A stretch of DNA of 6,829 bases. It comes from Peptococcaceae bacterium (lineage in GTDB: Bacteria > Bacillota > Peptococcia > Peptococcales > Peptococcaceae). Below are positions 6,182 to 6,829 of this stretch, in pieces; the stretch's first letter is position 1; each line of letters opens with the position of its first letter. Position numbers and translations under genes: made by a program. Below the pieces are notes generated by a model. The model saw nothing but the letters and a program-made list of their open reading frames with translations, was not told the origin of the DNA and ran no database searches. The stretch is taken from NCBI GenBank assembly GCA_017383785.1, contig JAFNVD010000083.1, forward strand, positions 1 through 6,829, in the 5' to 3' direction.

Positions 6182-6234
6182 CTGTAGAATAATGTACGAA
6201 AAGCGAAAAGATAAGCACCCTTTTCGCTCTACGG
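6182..6234 (+). promoter_or_regulatory. Structured leader upstream of the ABC ATPase gene
   Basis: AGCGAAAAG (6202-6210) and CTTTTCGCT (6220-6228) form a perfect 9-bp stem with the 9-nt loop ATAAGCACC. Outside it, CTGTAG (6182-6187) pairs with CTACGG (6229-6234) across a 14-nt one-sided bulge. No T-tract follows on the + strand, so it is not an ordinary terminator. It does not match a riboswitch class that I recognise; the TPP-type conserved segments are not seen. On the opposite strand the stem is followed by TTTC only. Confidence 0.4.
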
Positions 6235-6284
6235 AAATATATTGGTAAAGAACTGAACAGAGAGCAGAGGGCAATAGAGGATCT

Positions 6285-6311
6285 ATGACTAGATTACAGC
6301 AGAGGAAGTGA
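6285..6311 (+). CDS. Possible 8-codon upstream mini-ORF
   Basis: ATG 6285 reads MTRLQQRK and stops at TGA 6309-6311. GAGG (6277-6280) is 4 nt upstream. The stop overlaps an ATG of the ABC ATPase frame (TGATG). It could be a translationally coupled leader peptide, but a frame this short may be chance. Confidence 0.2.
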   Translation: MTRLQQRK

Positions 6312-6316
6312 TGTTT

Positions 6317-6829
6317 ATGAAGGATACGGCATTGGTGCAATTAGACCAAGTATCCATGCATTTTTTTCATAAGGAAGGCATATTACCTGTGTTGAAAGAT
6401 GTTAGTCTGCGTCTTATGCCGGGAGAAATTGCCGCCATATTGGGGCCATCGGGCTGTGGCAAAAGTACGGTGCTGAATATTCTCTCCGGGCTTTTGGTGC
6501 CTACCGGGGGAGCGGTGCGTTGTACCGGGAATATCGGCTATATGTTTCAACGGGATCATTTGCTGGATTGGCGTACGATTTATGACAACGTAATGATAGG
6601 TCTGGAAGTGCAAAAGAAAAAACAAGGTACGGATGCTTTGAATGAGCAAATTGCACGTGTGGAAACCTTGCTTTTGACCTATGGGTTGTGGGAGTTTCGC
6701 AATCGATATCCGGCCGAACTTTCCGGCGGTATGCGGCAGCGTGCTGCTTTGATTCGTACACTGGCTATTTCACCCGATGTGCTTTTGCTGGATGAACCTT
6801 TTTCTGCACTGGATTCGCAAACACGGCTT
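6317..6829 (+). CDS. ABC transporter ATP-binding protein, nitrate/sulfonate/taurine (SsuB/TauB/ThiZ) type, 3' end missing
   Basis: ATP-hydrolysing subunit of an ABC importer on the cytoplasmic face of the membrane. 171 codons are present of an expected ~250. Visible are Walker A GPSGCGKST (43-51), the Q-loop IGYMFQRDHLLDWRTIYDNV with Gln78, the signature LSGGMRQR (135-142), Walker B VLLLDEP (155-161) and the D-loop SALD (163-166). The switch histidine lies beyond the window. The Q-loop wording and the LxxVSxxF opening are typical of the NitT/TauT family, whose members import sulfonates, taurine, nitrate or thiamine-pyrimidine precursors; the substrate cannot be told here. ATG 6317 is favoured because GAGGAAGTGA (6302-6311) matches 8 of 10 bases of an extended ribosome site at suitable spacing. 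ATG 6311 (adding MF) is the alternative. An in-frame TAG at 6290 limits the 5' end. The permease and binding protein are expected downstream. Confidence 0.88.
   Translation, partial: MKDTALVQLDQVSMHFFHKEGILPVLKDVSLRLMPGEIAAILGPSGCGKSTVLNILSGLLVPTGGAVRCTGNIGYMFQRDHLLDWRTIYDNVMIGLEVQKKKQGTDALNEQIARVETLLLTYGLWEFRNRYPAELSGGMRQRAALIRTLAISPDVLLLDEPFSALDSQTRL

Noticed and set aside
6182..6316. TPP or other known riboswitch before the ABC ATPase
   Set aside because: The conserved TPP segments (CTGAGA and the ACCTGATC-like core) are not present, and no other class was recognised.
6095..6761. Several minus-strand open frames at the right end
   Set aside because: They run through the terminator, the leader and the ABC ATPase coding sequence. 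They show no family motifs and no ribosome sites.
1..6829. CRISPR array, tRNA, rRNA or transposase
   Set aside because: No regularly spaced repeats, cloverleaf-like segments or transposase motifs were seen on either strand.

Overview
The window reads as a bacterial chromosome segment of moderate GC with every supported gene on the + strand. A Trk potassium-uptake operon is followed by a PF06541 membrane protein, a short YebC-like protein, a BofC-like exported protein and an ABC transporter ATPase. PF06541 and BofC-like proteins are typical of Bacillota (Firmicutes). A Negativicutes-like member is possible, but that is an inference from gene content and not demonstrated. No rRNA, tRNA, CRISPR array or transposase gene is visible.

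Region 1 (3-4146) is a K+ uptake operon. It holds the 3' three quarters of trkA, the cytoplasmic nucleotide-binding gating subunit, followed by two different full-length trkH-type channel genes. The first trkH follows trkA after 42 nt, and the second overlaps the end of the first by 11 nt. One TrkA could gate both channels. The second TrkH departs from the family in the glycine-rich middle gate loop (GSTTCG instead of GSTGGG), so the two channels are probably not redundant.

Region 2 (4147-5449) holds a 164-aa PF06541 integral membrane protein that probably starts at TTG. It is followed by a 184-aa protein that matches the second and third domains of the YebC/PmpR/TACO1 family but has no N-terminal domain. 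A clear intrinsic terminator (5420-5449) ends this unit. Three perfect TATAAT hexamers lie in and just before the terminator.

Region 3 (5450-6180) is a single-gene unit. A membrane-anchored BofC C-terminal-domain protein is closed by a 20-bp hairpin terminator. A near-exact direct copy of the terminator's 5' side lies just upstream of the gene, so related repeat sequences bracket the gene.

Region 4 (6181-6829) has a structured, apparently non-coding leader with a possible 8-codon mini-ORF. After it comes the 5' part of an ATPase of the nitrate/sulfonate/taurine-type ABC importer family, cut off by the window edge. Its permease and binding protein would be expected just downstream.
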